64,000 bases of DNA from JAISFI01 sp031553775 (GCA_031553775.1 JAVBLA010000022.1:1-64000), one strand, 5' to 3'. Shown: positions 1 to 8,422, numbered from the stretch's first letter. The notes: a model not told the origin generated them from the sequence alone. Numbers and translations: made by a program.

Positions 1-70
1 GTGCGAGTTCGATTCGTTTAGCCGGAATGAAGTATTTTTTAGCCAATGGGACGCAGCCTTGAACTTTTTG

Positions 71-166
71 ATCCTTTTTGTTTCAAGACAAAAAGGATAT
101 AATCCCAAGGCGATAGCCTTGACCTATTTGTAATTTTAAAAAATATCCTCCAAGGCGATAGCCTTG
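71..166. repeat. Intergenic hairpin and two copies of a CAAGGC/GCCTTG palindrome upstream of ffh
   Basis: Bases 1-332 hold no gene I can support. The first ~40 bases could be the 3' end of an upstream gene but no reading frame is convincing. At 71-98 there is an 11-bp stem (ATCCTTTTTGT / ACAAAAAGGAT) with a 6-nt loop. At 106-121 and 151-166 the same 16-nt palindrome occurs twice (CAAGGC, loop GATA, GCCTTG). A related GCAGCCTTG sits at 53-61. These could be terminator-like structures of the upstream gene or members of a dispersed intergenic repeat family. Confidence 0.5.
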
Positions 167-240
167 TATAAAAATATTCAAATCGTTCCCAAATTGAAAT
201 CAAAATAATCAATAGAAAGCACTTTTGAAATTGAAAAACT

Positions 241-271
241 TTTGATATCCCACCATTTTTGCCTATTTTTG
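241..271 (+). promoter_or_regulatory. Bacteroidetes-type promoter of ffh
   Basis: TTTG at 241-244 and TATTTTTG at 264-271 are separated by exactly 19 nt. This matches the Bacteroides housekeeping sigma consensus (TTTG, 19-21 nt, TAnnTTTG). Transcription would begin near 277, giving a leader of about 55 nt before the ffh ATG at 333. Confidence 0.75.
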
Positions 272-332
272 TGCTCCGAATAAACCCCCCGGTATATCCG
301 GATATATCAGCTAATAAAATAATATTAAAAAT

Positions 333-1652
333 ATGTTCGAAAATTTAAGCGAAAGGCTGGACCGGTCATTTAAACTCCTCAAAGGAGAAGGTAAAATTAC
401 CGAGATTAACGTGGCGGAAACTTTGAAAGATGTACGCCGGGCGTTATTGGATGCCGATGTTAACTTCAAAGTTGCCAAACAATTTACCGATACTGTCAAG
501 GAAAAAGCCTTGGGACAGGATGTGCTGACTGCTGTTAAGCCCGGTCAACTGATGGTGAAGATTGTTCATGACGAACTGGCCGGATTGATGGGAGGGGAGG
601 CTGTGGATATCGACCTGAAAGGAAGTCCGTCTGTAATCCTGATGTCTGGTTTGCAAGGTTCCGGAAAAACAACTTTTTCCGGTAAATTAGCCAATATGCT
701 GAAGAGCAAAAGGAGTAAGAATCCTTTGCTGGTGGCTTGTGATGTGTACCGGCCCGCTGCTATCGAACAGTTAAAAGTATTGGGGCAGCAAATCAATGTT
801 CCTGTTTATACGGAAGAAGGTAATAAGAATCCGGTACAGATCGCGATGAATGCCGTTAAACACGCCAAACTGCAAGGAAACGACGTGGTGATTGTCGATA
901 CCGCCGGACGCCTGGCTATTGATGAGCTGATGATGAATGAGATTGCTGCTATCAAAGCCGCACTCCTTCCGCAGGAAATATTGTTCGTAGTCGATTCGAT
1001 GACTGGTCAGGATGCTGTTAATACGGCCAAAGAATTTAACGACCGGCTTAATTTTAACGGGGTCGTGCTGACTAAGTTGGATGGAGATACCCGTGGCGGA
1101 GCCGCGTTGTCTATCCGTACTGTTGTCGATAAACCGATCAAATTTGTCGGAACAGGCGAAAAAATGGATGCTATCGACGTATTCCACCCCAGTCGTATGG
1201 CAGATCGTATCCTGGGAATGGGTGATATCGTTTCTTTGGTAGAACGTGCTCAGGAACAGTATGATGAAGAAGAAGCCAAAAGACTTCAGAAAAAAATTGC
1301 TAAAAACCAGTTCGATTTTAACGACTTTATCTCCCAGATACAGCAAATCAAAAAGATGGGTAATCTGAAAGAACTGGCATCTATGATTCCTGGTGTAGGT
1401 AAAGCGATGAAGGATATCGATATTGACGATAATGCCTTCAAAAGCATTGAAGCAATTATCTATTCGATGACTCCACAGGAAAGGGAAAAACCGGAACTCC
1501 TGAATGGAAGCCGGAGAGCGCGGATCGCGAAAGGTAGCGGAACTTCCGTACAGGAAGTCAATAAACTCCTCAAGCAATTCGAAGAAACTCGTAAGATGAT
1601 GAAGATGATGACTTCTCCCGGTGTGGGCAAGATGATGAAAAAAAGAAGATAA
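333..1652 (+). CDS. ffh: Signal recognition particle GTPase Ffh (SRP54)
   Basis: GTPase subunit of the signal recognition particle. It binds the SRP RNA and signal sequences of nascent chains and delivers ribosomes to the FtsY receptor at the inner membrane. The 439-aa protein has the family architecture: N-terminal helical bundle (about 1-95), P-loop GLQGSGKTT at 106-114, DTAGRL near 189, TKLDG near 247, and a methionine-rich C-terminal M domain ending in MMKMMTSPGVGKMMKKRR. Length is normal for the family. It has its own well-formed promoter and is followed after 125 nt by folD in the same direction, so the two may be co-transcribed. The intergenic gap carries two TTGAAAA heptamers. Confidence 0.97.
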   Translation: MFENLSERLDRSFKLLKGEGKITEINVAETLKDVRRALLDADVNFKVAKQFTDTVKEKALGQDVLTAVKPGQLMVKIVHDELAGLMGGEAVDIDLKGSPSVILMSGLQGSGKTTFSGKLANMLKSKRSKNPLLVACDVYRPAAIEQLKVLGQQINVPVYTEEGNKNPVQIAMNAVKHAKLQGNDVVIVDTAGRLAIDELMMNEIAAIKAALLPQEILFVVDSMTGQDAVNTAKEFNDRLNFNGVVLTKLDGDTRGGAALSIRTVVDKPIKFVGTGEKMDAIDVFHPSRMADRILGMGDIVSLVERAQEQYDEEEAKRLQKKIAKNQFDFNDFISQIQQIKKMGNLKELASMIPGVGKAMKDIDIDDNAFKSIEAIIYSMTPQEREKPELLNGSRRARIAKGSGTSVQEVNKLLKQFEETRKMMKMMTSPGVGKMMKKRR

Positions 1653-1754
1653 CGCTTGATTTTTAAAATTGAGAATCGACGACAAACCGAATGCCATCAA
1701 GCTTGCTTGCATGGCTGAGGTGCGAAGGAGATCAAGACCGCGAAGCGGGATTAA

Positions 1755-1768
1755 TTGAAAATTGAAAA
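1755..1768. repeat. Two tandem TTGAAAA heptamers before folD
   Basis: Two perfect 7-bp units lie 10 nt upstream of the folD start. The same unit recurs at 55059-55093, and other 7-bp units occur at many intergenic sites in this window. Confidence 0.7.
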
Positions 1769-1777
1769 TTAGGAACG

Positions 1778-2656
1778 ATGAAGTTAATTGATGGAAAAGC
1801 GATCTCCGCGCAAATTAAACTGGAAATTGCCGAAGAAGTAAAACAAATCCGGGCGGCAGGAGGCAAGATCCCTCATCTGGCTGCTATTTTAGTCGGACAT
1901 GATGGCGGTAGCGAAACCTATGTTGCCAGTAAAGTGAAAACCTGTGAAGAAGTAGGTTTTAAATCTACATTGATTCGTTTTGAAGATAGCGTGACGGAAG
2001 AAGAACTCCTGCAACAGGTAGTCGACTTGAATAATGATTCCGATATTGATGGATTTATTGTCCAACTGCCTCTTCCCAAACATATTTCCGAACAGAAAGT
2101 AATCGAAACCATCGATTACCGGAAAGATGTCGACGGTTTTCATCCGATCAATGTGGGCCGTATGTCCATCGGATTGCCTTGCTTTGTTTCCGCTACACCT
2201 GCAGGTATTGTAGAGCTGCTGCGCAGATATAATATAGAAACTAAAGGAAAACATTGTGTAATCCTTGGGCGCAGTAATATTGTCGGTAAGCCCATGGCCA
2301 GCCTGATGATGCAGAAAAGCAACCCGGGCGATTGTACTGTGACGGTCTGCCATAGCCGTACACAAAATATTAAAGAATACTGCCTTCAGGCCGATATTAT
2401 CGTTGCAGCATTGGGTTCTCCCGAATTTGTAACAGCCGATATGATCAAGCCGGGTGCTGTGGTTATTGATGTGGGAACTACCCGTGTTCCATCTGATAAA
2501 ACCAAATCAGGCTTCAAGCTGACCGGTGATGTAAAATTTGATGAAGTAGCGCCTTTGTGCTCATATATCACTCCTGTTCCCGGAGGCGTTGGTCCGATGA
2601 CTATCATTTCCCTGATGAAAAATACTTTACTGGCAGGCAAAAAAGAAATCTATTGA
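1778..2656 (+). CDS. folD: Bifunctional methylenetetrahydrofolate dehydrogenase/methenyl-THF cyclohydrolase FolD
   Basis: Interconverts 5,10-methylene-THF, 5,10-methenyl-THF and 10-formyl-THF in cytosolic one-carbon metabolism, using NADP(H). Visible family signatures in the 292-aa sequence are YVASKVKTCEEVG, which contains the conserved Tyr-x3-Lys catalytic pair, VQLPLPKHI, KDVDGFHPINVG, the nucleotide-binding segment GRSNIVGKPMA, and the C-terminal PVPGGVGPMT. Length is typical. It lies downstream of ffh and is closed by a strong hairpin terminator at 2731-2767. Together with the 5-formyl-THF cyclo-ligase gene at 6108 it forms part of the folate interconversion machinery encoded in this region. 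Confidence 0.97.
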   Translation: MKLIDGKAISAQIKLEIAEEVKQIRAAGGKIPHLAAILVGHDGGSETYVASKVKTCEEVGFKSTLIRFEDSVTEEELLQQVVDLNNDSDIDGFIVQLPLPKHISEQKVIETIDYRKDVDGFHPINVGRMSIGLPCFVSATPAGIVELLRRYNIETKGKHCVILGRSNIVGKPMASLMMQKSNPGDCTVTVCHSRTQNIKEYCLQADIIVAALGSPEFVTADMIKPGAVVIDVGTTRVPSDKTKSGFKLTGDVKFDEVAPLCSYITPVPGGVGPMTIISLMKNTLLAGKKEIY

Positions 2657-2730
2657 AAGCGAAAAGTAAAAAACGGAAAGTGAAGGATTATTTCGTTTTC
2701 TAGTTTTTACTTCCATATAGAGTGTTATTA

Positions 2731-2767
2731 AAAGCGGCTTCAAGTACACCATTTGAAGCCGCTTTTT
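2731..2767 (+). terminator. Rho-independent terminator after folD
   Basis: A 13-bp perfect stem, AAAGCGGCTTCAA (2731-2743) with TTGAAGCCGCTTT (2753-2765), a 9-nt loop and a following T-tract. It ends the ffh-folD transcription unit. Confidence 0.85.
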
Positions 2768-2857
2768 ATTGGATCTACTTTTTAGTAGTACAGTATTAAT
2801 AAAAATCTGATCCGCAATAGTGAATTTGTTATAAGAATGAAATAGAGAGAATGGAAG

Positions 2858-3061
2858 TTATCTGTTCTCTGTTTTGTTAATCGAATCATTAAGAATATAT
2901 ACGTATTTCCTGGCTATTAGACCCCATCGTTTATATGGGAATTCTTTATTGAATATAGTGTCATTCGCGATAATGAAATTTGTTCTATAATCAGGCATTC
3001 CAATACTGCTTTCTATCCAAAGAGAAGTAATCCGCCGATCCGTGACCCGAAAAATCACCAA
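2858..3061 (-). CDS. Doubtful small ORF (67 aa), possibly a gene remnant
   Basis: Minus-strand reading frame beginning with TTG, not ATG, only about 10 bases beyond the tRNA terminator hairpin. The translation (for example YKRWGLIARKYVYILNDS near the C-terminus) has protein-like composition, but I recognise no family and see no signal peptide or membrane segment. It could be the decayed 3' end of a lost gene or chance. No ribosome-binding site or promoter is visible. The surrounding 2768-3071 stretch contains nothing else I can identify. Confidence 0.2.
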   Translation of the reverse strand: MVIFRVTDRRITSLWIESSIGMPDYRTNFIIANDTIFNKEFPYKRWGLIARKYVYILNDSINKTENR

Positions 3062-3071
3062 AATATATCAT

Positions 3072-3103
3072 AAAAAAAAGGTTCCTTAAAAAGAACCTTT
3101 TTT
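3072..3103 (-). terminator. Terminator of the tRNA-Tyr/tRNA-Gly unit
   Basis: AAAAAGGTTC (3075-3084) pairs with GAACCTTTTT (3093-3102), flanked by an A-run at 3072-3079 that becomes a T-tract on the minus strand. It lies immediately downstream of the tRNA-Gly gene in transcription order. Confidence 0.8.
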
Positions 3104-3105
3104 AG

Positions 3106-3178
3106 AGCGGAAGACGGGACTCAAACCCGCGACCCTCAGCTTGGAAGGCTAATGCTCTATCGACTGAGCTACTTCCGC
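3106..3178 (-). tRNA. tRNA-Gly (anticodon TCC)
   Basis: The minus strand folds as a 73-nt cloverleaf. Acceptor arm GCGGAAG pairs with CTTCCGC, the anticodon loop is CTTCCAA (anticodon TCC, glycine) on a TTAGC/GCTGA stem, and the T arm has GGGTTTGAGTCCC. The 3' CCA is not encoded. It is probably co-transcribed with the tRNA-Tyr gene about 90 nt upstream. Confidence 0.93.
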
Positions 3179-3183
3179 AAGTT

Positions 3184-3266
3184 AATTAAAAATTGATAAT
3201 TAGAAATTGAAAATTATAAATATGTATTCCTTAATTTTCAATTATCAATTTTGAATTTTCAATTAT
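3184..3266. repeat. Heptamer-type inverted repeat between two tRNA genes
   Basis: AT-rich units resembling TTGAAAA on one side (TTGATAATTAGAAATTGAAAATT is a continuous run split here as TTGATAATTAGAAA then TTGAAAATT) face inverted units such as AATTTTCAATTATCAATTTT on the other. The two sides can fold into a long imperfect hairpin. It fills the spacer between tRNA-Tyr and tRNA-Gly. Confidence 0.6.
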
Positions 3267-3270
3267 TTTG

Positions 3271-3353
3271 TGGGCAGTGATGGATTCGAACCACCGAAGG
3301 CGTAAGCCAGCTGAGTTACAGTCAGCCCCATTTGGCCACTCTGGTAACTGCCC
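3271..3353 (-). tRNA. tRNA-Tyr (anticodon GTA)
   Basis: An 83-nt class II tRNA on the minus strand. It has acceptor arm GGGCAGT/ACTGCCC, anticodon loop CTGTAAC (GTA, tyrosine) on a GCTGA/TCAGC stem, a long variable arm, and T loop GGTTCGAATCC. The long variable arm is as expected for bacterial tRNA-Tyr. Confidence 0.93.
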
Positions 3354-3378
3354 TTTTGTTTTGCGAGTGCGAAGGTAA

Positions 3379-3882
3379 TTATTTTTTTTGTAACTTGCAA
3401 GAAAAATCGATCATTTTTATTGCAGTAATCGCAGCTTCGTCTCCTTTATTTCCATGTATGCCACCGGCACGATCCAGCGCCTGTTGCATGTTGTCGGTAG
3501 TTAGTAAACCGAATATCACCGGGATATTATATTTTACATTGAGTGCCGTAATTCCTTGCGTAACTCCTGAGCAAACATAATCGAAATGAGGGGTATCTCC
3601 TTTGACAACACATCCCAATATGATAACGGCATCTGCCCGAAACTTTCCGGAATTAAGCATCATTTTGGCTCCGAAAGTCAATTCAAAACTGCCGGGAACC
3701 CGCGAAATGAATATGTTTTCTTGTTTAACCCCATGACGTTCGAGGGTATTACATGCACCCTCCAGTAAAGCTTCGGTAACCTTTGTATTCCATTCAGATA
3801 CCACGATTCCGAACTTCATACCGGAAGCGTCCGGAACGCTGTCGAAATCATATTGCGACAGATTCTGATATGCTGTAGCCAT
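3379..3882 (-). CDS. ribH: 6,7-dimethyl-8-ribityllumazine synthase (RibH)
   Basis: Penultimate enzyme of riboflavin biosynthesis. It condenses 5-amino-6-ribitylaminouracil with 3,4-dihydroxy-2-butanone 4-phosphate, and family members assemble as pentamers or icosahedral capsids in the cytosol. Family motifs in the 167 aa are SEWN at 29-32, RVPGSFEL at 61-68, GCVVKGDTPHF at 90-100 with the catalytic His at 99, and the CSGVTQGI substrate-phosphate loop. The gene follows the TPR protein gene by only 5 nt, so the two form an operon transcribed from a promoter near 4635. No FMN riboswitch is visible upstream. Confidence 0.96.
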   Translation of the reverse strand: MATAYQNLSQYDFDSVPDASGMKFGIVVSEWNTKVTEALLEGACNTLERHGVKQENIFISRVPGSFELTFGAKMMLNSGKFRADAVIILGCVVKGDTPHFDYVCSGVTQGITALNVKYNIPVIFGLLTTDNMQQALDRAGGIHGNKGDEAAITAIKMIDFSCKLQKK

Positions 3883-3887
3883 ACAGA

Positions 3888-4586
3888 TTATTTAGAGTTG
3901 GCTCTGTCGATATATTTATCGATATCCTGAGCCTCCATGGAGTTGGGATAGTCTTTGATCATGGTGTAAGCTTCGGCGGCTTTTTTGTAGTTGCCAAGGC
4001 TTTCATATACCCGTCCGGCTTTTTTCAGGTAGAGCGGACTGATCATATCGTCACTGGCTTTGTTGGCTGCTTTCATGAAGTAGTCCACCGCTTCCGATGC
4101 CTTGTCCATAGATACATAGCAATCGCCGATCAAACCGATAAGTACGGGAGAAACAGTTTTATCGCTTGCATCGAATTTTTTGAGGTAACTGATTGCCTTG
4201 TCGTATTCTCCTTTATGATAAAGGCAGATTCCGGCATATCCTTTGGCCAGGTTACCTGTTTTTGTCAATCCGTACTGGTCGATAATGGCGTCGAATCCGA
4301 TGAATTGAGCACTGTCGCCATACAATGCTTTGTCCCATTCATTGTTCTGTAAATAAAACTCACCCCTGAAAATAGCTTTTTCAGCTTCTCTTTCCTTGGG
4401 AATAAGGTACCCGTGGCGAACCCCGAGAACAGCAACAACGATCAGTACCACAACCACCAAACCGGTGATAATGCCTTTCTTGTTTTTTTCAATGAATTGT
4501 TCTGATTTGGAAAATATTTCACCTACATTGGATTCCAATTCATTTTCTGCTTTTTTTGTTGTTACGTTTTTTGCTTTATTTGACAT
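3888..4586 (-). CDS. Membrane-anchored tetratricopeptide-repeat protein
   Basis: A 232-aa protein with a charged cytoplasmic N-terminus, one transmembrane helix at about 38-57 (TGLVVVVLIVVAVLGV), and a C-terminal region of TPR-like helical pairs (GICLYHKGEYDKAISYLKK, KAGRVYESLGNYKKAAEAY). The topology resembles YfgM-type periplasm-facing TPR proteins. In that family the proteins act as scaffolds or chaperone-linked adaptors, but the partner here is unknown. The gene is first in an operon with ribH and divergent from recF, and the 135-bp gap carries both promoters. Function is inferred only from fold. Confidence 0.8.
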   Translation of the reverse strand: MSNKAKNVTTKKAENELESNVGEIFSKSEQFIEKNKKGIITGLVVVVLIVVAVLGVRHGYLIPKEREAEKAIFRGEFYLQNNEWDKALYGDSAQFIGFDAIIDQYGLTKTGNLAKGYAGICLYHKGEYDKAISYLKKFDASDKTVSPVLIGLIGDCYVSMDKASEAVDYFMKAANKASDDMISPLYLKKAGRVYESLGNYKKAAEAYTMIKDYPNSMEAQDIDKYIDRANSK

Positions 4587-4627
4587 GGCTTTCTGTACCT
4601 TAATTAATTAGTTTAATTTACGGAGGG

Positions 4628-4696
4628 CAAAAGTAATGCTTTTCTTGTAATAAAAGAAATTTTAACGGGAATTTTTTAAAAAAACAAGTACCTTTG
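4628..4696. promoter_or_regulatory. Divergent promoter region between TPR-ribH and recF
   Basis: On the minus strand TACTTTTG (complement of 4628-4635) fits the TAnnTTTG -7 element for the TPR-ribH operon. On the plus strand TACCTTTG (4689-4696) fits the same element for recF, 25 nt before its ATG. Clear TTTG -33 boxes are not present at the ideal spacing for either, so the calls rest on the -7 elements. Confidence 0.5.
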
Positions 4697-4721
4697 CCTG
4701 AAAGTTATCAGGAATTGAGAA

Positions 4722-5825
4722 ATGAAGATAGAACGTCTGTCCGTACTGAATTTTAAGAATATAGCACAATCCGAACTGGTTTTTTCTCCCAAAATCAATT
4801 GTCTTTTCGGCAATAACGGCATGGGGAAAACCAATTTGCTGGATGCGATTTATTATCTTTCATTTTGCAAAAGCCATACGAACCTGCCTGATTCCCAGAT
4901 CATCCTCCACGAACAGGATTTTTGTGTGTTGCAGGCTGATTACCTCCTGGATGAAAAACAGGAAGAAATTTACTGTGGAATCAAGCGATTGCACCGGAAG
5001 CATTTTAAGCGGAATAAAAAAGAATACGATAAGCTTTCGGATCATATCGGTCTGTTGCCGTTGGTAATGGTTTCTCCTTCCGATACGGATTTGATCAGAG
5101 GTGGAAGCGACGAACGGCGTAAATTTGTCGATATGGTAATTTCCTTATATGACAAAGTCTATCTGCAATCTCTCATTGCTTATAACAAAGCCCTGGAACA
5201 GAGAAATGCCCTTCTGAAAAGTAATGTCGGCGATAATGATCTGTTTGAGCTGTGGGATGAGCAATTGGTTACTCATGGACATTTGATTCATGCAAAACGA
5301 AGACAATTCTTATCGGAGTTTTTACCTGTTTTCAAAGAGTTTTATCAATTTATCTGTTTGGATGGAGAATCGGTCGGCATGGAATACGATTCCCAGCTTA
5401 ACCAGGCCGATTTGTCTGCTTTGCTGGTAAAGCATAGAAACCGCGATCAACTTCTGGGATATACGACCCAGGGTATTCACAAAGATGATTTTGTTTTCCT
5501 GTTAGACCGGTATCCTATGAAAAAAGTCGGTTCGCAGGGACAGAATAAAACTTATCTGATCGCACTTAAACTGGCTCAGTTCGATTTTTTGGTGCGTACC
5601 GGGACCACAATGCCGGTATTGCTTTTAGACGATATATTTGACAAGCTGGATGCCCGGCGGGTGGAGCAGATCATTAAATTGGTTTCCGGAGATACTTTCG
5701 GTCAGATCTTTATCACGGACACGAATCGTAAATACCTGGATGAAATCCTGTCCAAGATGAACCACGATTACATGTTGTTTTACGTAGATCAGGGAGCTAT
5801 TAATGTATTGGAGAATGTGAAATGA
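4722..5825 (+). CDS. recF: DNA replication and repair protein RecF
   Basis: SMC-like ATPase that helps load RecA onto gapped DNA. The 367-aa sequence starts with MKIERLSVLNFKNI, has a Walker A motif GNNGMGKTN at 30-38, a central signature segment beginning TQGIHKDDF, and a Walker B region LLLDDIFDKLD near 300-309. Length matches the family. It overlaps the following DUF721 gene by 4 nt (ATGA), so the two are translationally coupled. RecF next to a DUF721 gene is a common arrangement in Bacteroidota. Confidence 0.96.
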   Translation: MKIERLSVLNFKNIAQSELVFSPKINCLFGNNGMGKTNLLDAIYYLSFCKSHTNLPDSQIILHEQDFCVLQADYLLDEKQEEIYCGIKRLHRKHFKRNKKEYDKLSDHIGLLPLVMVSPSDTDLIRGGSDERRKFVDMVISLYDKVYLQSLIAYNKALEQRNALLKSNVGDNDLFELWDEQLVTHGHLIHAKRRQFLSEFLPVFKEFYQFICLDGESVGMEYDSQLNQADLSALLVKHRNRDQLLGYTTQGIHKDDFVFLLDRYPMKKVGSQGQNKTYLIALKLAQFDFLVRTGTTMPVLLLDDIFDKLDARRVEQIIKLVSGDTFGQIFITDTNRKYLDEILSKMNHDYMLFYVDQGAINVLENVK

Positions 5826-6121
5826 AACGGACAAATACACAATCTATTGCTGATATCCTGCAGGATTTCCTGGCGGAAAATCCCCTCTTGAATGAAAAAA
5901 TGGCTGAAACCCGCCTGATGAATGCCTGGGGTGAGATATTGGGACATCTTACTATGCGACATACCACAAAGTTATATATCAGCAAACGAATATTATATGT
6001 TCATATTTCTTCTGCCGTATTGCGCAGTGAATTGACCCTTTGCCGGGAAAAACTGATCGAACGGCTGAATGAAAAAGCCGGTATGACGGCGATAGATGAT
6101 ATCGTCTTCAGGGGAGGATGA
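5822..6121 (+). CDS. DUF721 (DciA-like) protein
   Basis: A 99-aa protein with the DUF721 signature: LMNAWGEILG followed by basic and hydrophobic strands (TKLYISKRILYVHISSAVLRSELT). DciA, the studied member of this family, binds and helps load the replicative helicase DnaB, so a replication role is likely but inferred. Its start overlaps the recF stop. Its 3' end overlaps the convergent 5-formyl-THF cyclo-ligase gene by 14 nt, so no terminator fits between them. Confidence 0.85.
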   Translation: MKRTNTQSIADILQDFLAENPLLNEKMAETRLMNAWGEILGHLTMRHTTKLYISKRILYVHISSAVLRSELTLCREKLIERLNEKAGMTAIDDIVFRGG

Positions 6122-6650
6122 GTTCCGGGGTAATTACCCGTTGTACGGGAACATCGAATTCGTTTATCGGGATGTTTTTCTCTATCTGGAAGTCAAAACA
6201 GATACCGATGGTGGGAGCAGAGACCTGACAAAGGAAGCGATCGTAATATCCTTTGCCCCGTCCCAGGCGGTTCCCTCTTCTGTCGAATGCAAGTCCGGGC
6301 ACCAATACCAGATCGATGTCTTTCCAGGTGTCGAATAGTTCACCGGTAGGTTCCAGAATATTCAGAGTTCCTTTCCGGAGACTTTCTTCTCCATTGTATT
6401 TTCTCAATAACAGATTATTTTCCACAACCTGTGGAAGCAGGCAGGTTTTTTGATTTTGCCACCCGGATAGCATGGGTTGTGTTTGTACTTCACCGGGAAG
6501 GCTGTGATATAATAGAACAGTCCGGGCAGACCGGAATATCTCCAGATTTTCTATTTTTTTTCGGATAAGTTCCGACCAGGTGTTAAGCTGTTCTGTAGTA
6601 TATAGCTTTTTTCTTCCGGCAATTTCTTTACGCAACCCGTCCTTATCCAT
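6108..6650 (-). CDS. 5-formyltetrahydrofolate cyclo-ligase
   Basis: Converts 5-formyl-THF to 5,10-methenyl-THF using ATP, returning the folate store to the active one-carbon pool. The 180-aa protein shows the family C-terminal signature AFDRRGNRLGRGKGYYDRFL at 121-140, where the glycine/lysine-rich loop binds phosphate, and an LVPGLAFD segment before it. Length is standard. It is separated from the S41 peptidase gene upstream by about 40 nt on the same strand. Function fits with folD in the same region. Confidence 0.95.
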   Translation of the reverse strand: MDKDGLRKEIAGRKKLYTTEQLNTWSELIRKKIENLEIFRSARTVLLYHSLPGEVQTQPMLSGWQNQKTCLLPQVVENNLLLRKYNGEESLRKGTLNILEPTGELFDTWKDIDLVLVPGLAFDRRGNRLGRGKGYYDRFLCQVSAPTIGICFDFQIEKNIPINEFDVPVQRVITPELILP

Positions 6651-6687
6651 ATTTTCCCTATGAAAGATGATGAATTTTTACTGCCGG

Positions 6688-8310
6688 TTACTTCGGTTGG
6701 GGATATGCTTCTCCGTTCCGGATTATTTCTGTTGCCTTGAGAACGGCAGGATCCCTGTGCAGATAAATCGGGTAAAAACCATTGTCACCGAACATATTCC
6801 GGACAATATATGCCTGAGTCAGATTATCGATTGTTTTAGACGACCTGGCAATCAGGTTTGGTCTCCTCCGGATCCCTTTGGTCTCTGCATACTGAACGAT
6901 ACTTTCTACTAACGATTGGGTTTTCAAGTAGTTCCAAAGTTCGGTATATGTTTTGTATTTGCTTAGTTTTTTCCGGTTTTTATCGGTATAATTGAATGCA
7001 AATTCATTGAAAACACCATTTTGCAACAGAAGAGAATAATATGAAGTGATTCCTGCAGTATCTCTGGGAATGAAAATGTCGGGCATGATACCTCCACCTC
7101 CGTATACCGGACGTCCCAGAAGCGTTTTATACATGTTATCTGTAGATTGTTTGATGCTGTCGGCCGAATCGAATTCCCCGTGATAAAAACGGTTGATCAG
7201 GTCTTGTTCGTATTCCTCTCCTTTTCCCATTTCATATTGTTTCTGGATACATCTGCCGGAAGGAGTGTAATAACGTGCGATGGTAAGCCGCAGGGCAGAA
7301 CCGTCACCCAGGGTGACCTGGCTTTGTACCAGTCCCTTACCGAATGAGCGGCGACCGATAATTAGTCCCCTGTCGTTATCCTGTATGGCTCCGGCGACGA
7401 TTTCACTGGCAGAAGCCGACATTTCATCCATAAGAACAATGAGTTGCTGTGTCTGGCAGGCTCCTGTTCCATTAGAATACGCATCGGTACGGGGAAACGA
7501 TTTTCCTTTGGTATAAACGATCAATCGTTTTCCCGGCAGGAATTCGTTGATAATATTGACAGCAGCATCCATTAGACCTCCGGGATTTTGACGCAGGTCG
7601 AGAATGAACGACTGACAGCCGGATTGAGTCAGCATTCCAAGAGCATTCAGGAATTCCTGGTAAGTGCTTTTTCCGAATTTATTGATCTTAATCAGTCCGA
7701 TGCCTTTTTCTACTTCATAAGCTACATCGACTGTATTGACGGGTACATCTCCCCGTGTAATTTCGTATGTTTGCAGGTCTTTACTGTTATTTCTCCTGAT
7801 ACCTACGTTTACCTTACTGCCACTAGGTCCCCGCAGGGTTTTCATTATTTTTTCTTCCGTAATTTCAGGTCCGACAAAGAGAGAATCATTGATGGTTACA
7901 ATTCTGTCTCCCGATTGTAAACCCACTTTTTCCGATGGTCCTCCACGGATTACATTGACTACGGTAATGGTGTCGTTCATCCGGATAAATTGTACTCCGA
8001 TACCACTGAAATGTCCTTCCAATTCTTCATTAACGGTTTCCAGATCCCGCGCGGGTATATAAGTAGAATGAGGATCCAATTCGTTGATCAGCTTGGGAAT
8101 AGCGTCTTCAACCAATTGTTTCATGTTGACGGTATCCACATACTGATCGTCAACTACATCCAGAATAACATCAATTTTATTACCGGAATTCAAAAAGAAT
8201 TTACGGCTCAAAGAGTTACTGGAAAAATAATTTCCAAGAATAAATCCTATGACTAGTGTCAGTAAGATAACTACCGGTAATAACAAATAATATTTTTGCG
8301 ACGATTTCAT
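6688..8310 (-). CDS. S41 family C-terminal processing protease (CtpA/Prc type)
   Basis: Serine protease of the periplasm or envelope that trims or degrades proteins from the C-terminus. I prefer the ATG at 8310 (540 aa), which gives a normal membrane anchor (MKSSQKYYLLLPVVILLTLV). An in-frame upstream start at 8367 adds 19 residues. Order of domains: N-terminal anchor, short helical region, PDZ (about 100-170, GIGVQF and GPSEKVGLQSGDRIVTIN), then the catalytic domain with LDLRQNPGGL, SASASE near 298-303 (catalytic Ser), and RSFGKGLVQ with the general-base Lys at 325. A C-terminal extension of about 150 aa follows, as in other Bacteroidota homologues. Confidence 0.94.
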   Translation of the reverse strand: MKSSQKYYLLLPVVILLTLVIGFILGNYFSSNSLSRKFFLNSGNKIDVILDVVDDQYVDTVNMKQLVEDAIPKLINELDPHSTYIPARDLETVNEELEGHFSGIGVQFIRMNDTITVVNVIRGGPSEKVGLQSGDRIVTINDSLFVGPEITEEKIMKTLRGPSGSKVNVGIRRNNSKDLQTYEITRGDVPVNTVDVAYEVEKGIGLIKINKFGKSTYQEFLNALGMLTQSGCQSFILDLRQNPGGLMDAAVNIINEFLPGKRLIVYTKGKSFPRTDAYSNGTGACQTQQLIVLMDEMSASASEIVAGAIQDNDRGLIIGRRSFGKGLVQSQVTLGDGSALRLTIARYYTPSGRCIQKQYEMGKGEEYEQDLINRFYHGEFDSADSIKQSTDNMYKTLLGRPVYGGGGIMPDIFIPRDTAGITSYYSLLLQNGVFNEFAFNYTDKNRKKLSKYKTYTELWNYLKTQSLVESIVQYAETKGIRRRPNLIARSSKTIDNLTQAYIVRNMFGDNGFYPIYLHRDPAVLKATEIIRNGEAYPQPK

Positions 8311-8375
8311 CTGAAAAATAATTCTATATACAATTAATAATGAAAATGCAAAACATCCGAGAGTCAAAAACTAAA

Positions 8376-8422
8376 AACTAAAAAACCCTTCAACCCTTAA
8401 TCCTTAACTTTTAGTTTTTAGT
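8376..8422. repeat. AAAAACT heptamer inverted repeat at the 3' end of the dCMP deaminase gene
   Basis: AAAAACT units at 8376-8389 face inverted AGTTTTT units at about 8409-8422 across a short spacer. The right arm runs into the coding sequence, so the last residues of the deaminase (ELKTKS then stop) are encoded by repeat sequence. Confidence 0.65.

Noticed and set aside
1..60. A tRNA or tmRNA 3' end at the window start (GAGTTCGATTC resembles a T loop)
   Set aside because: The flanking bases do not form a T stem, so the resemblance is by chance.
771..1712. A 313-aa minus-strand open frame opposite ffh
   Set aside because: It lies entirely opposite a clear ffh coding sequence, lacks family features and has an untypical composition.
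2656..2715. A further clear heptamer array after folD
   Set aside because: Units such as AAAAGTA and GAAAGTG are imperfect and too degenerate to list with confidence, though they may be a decayed member.
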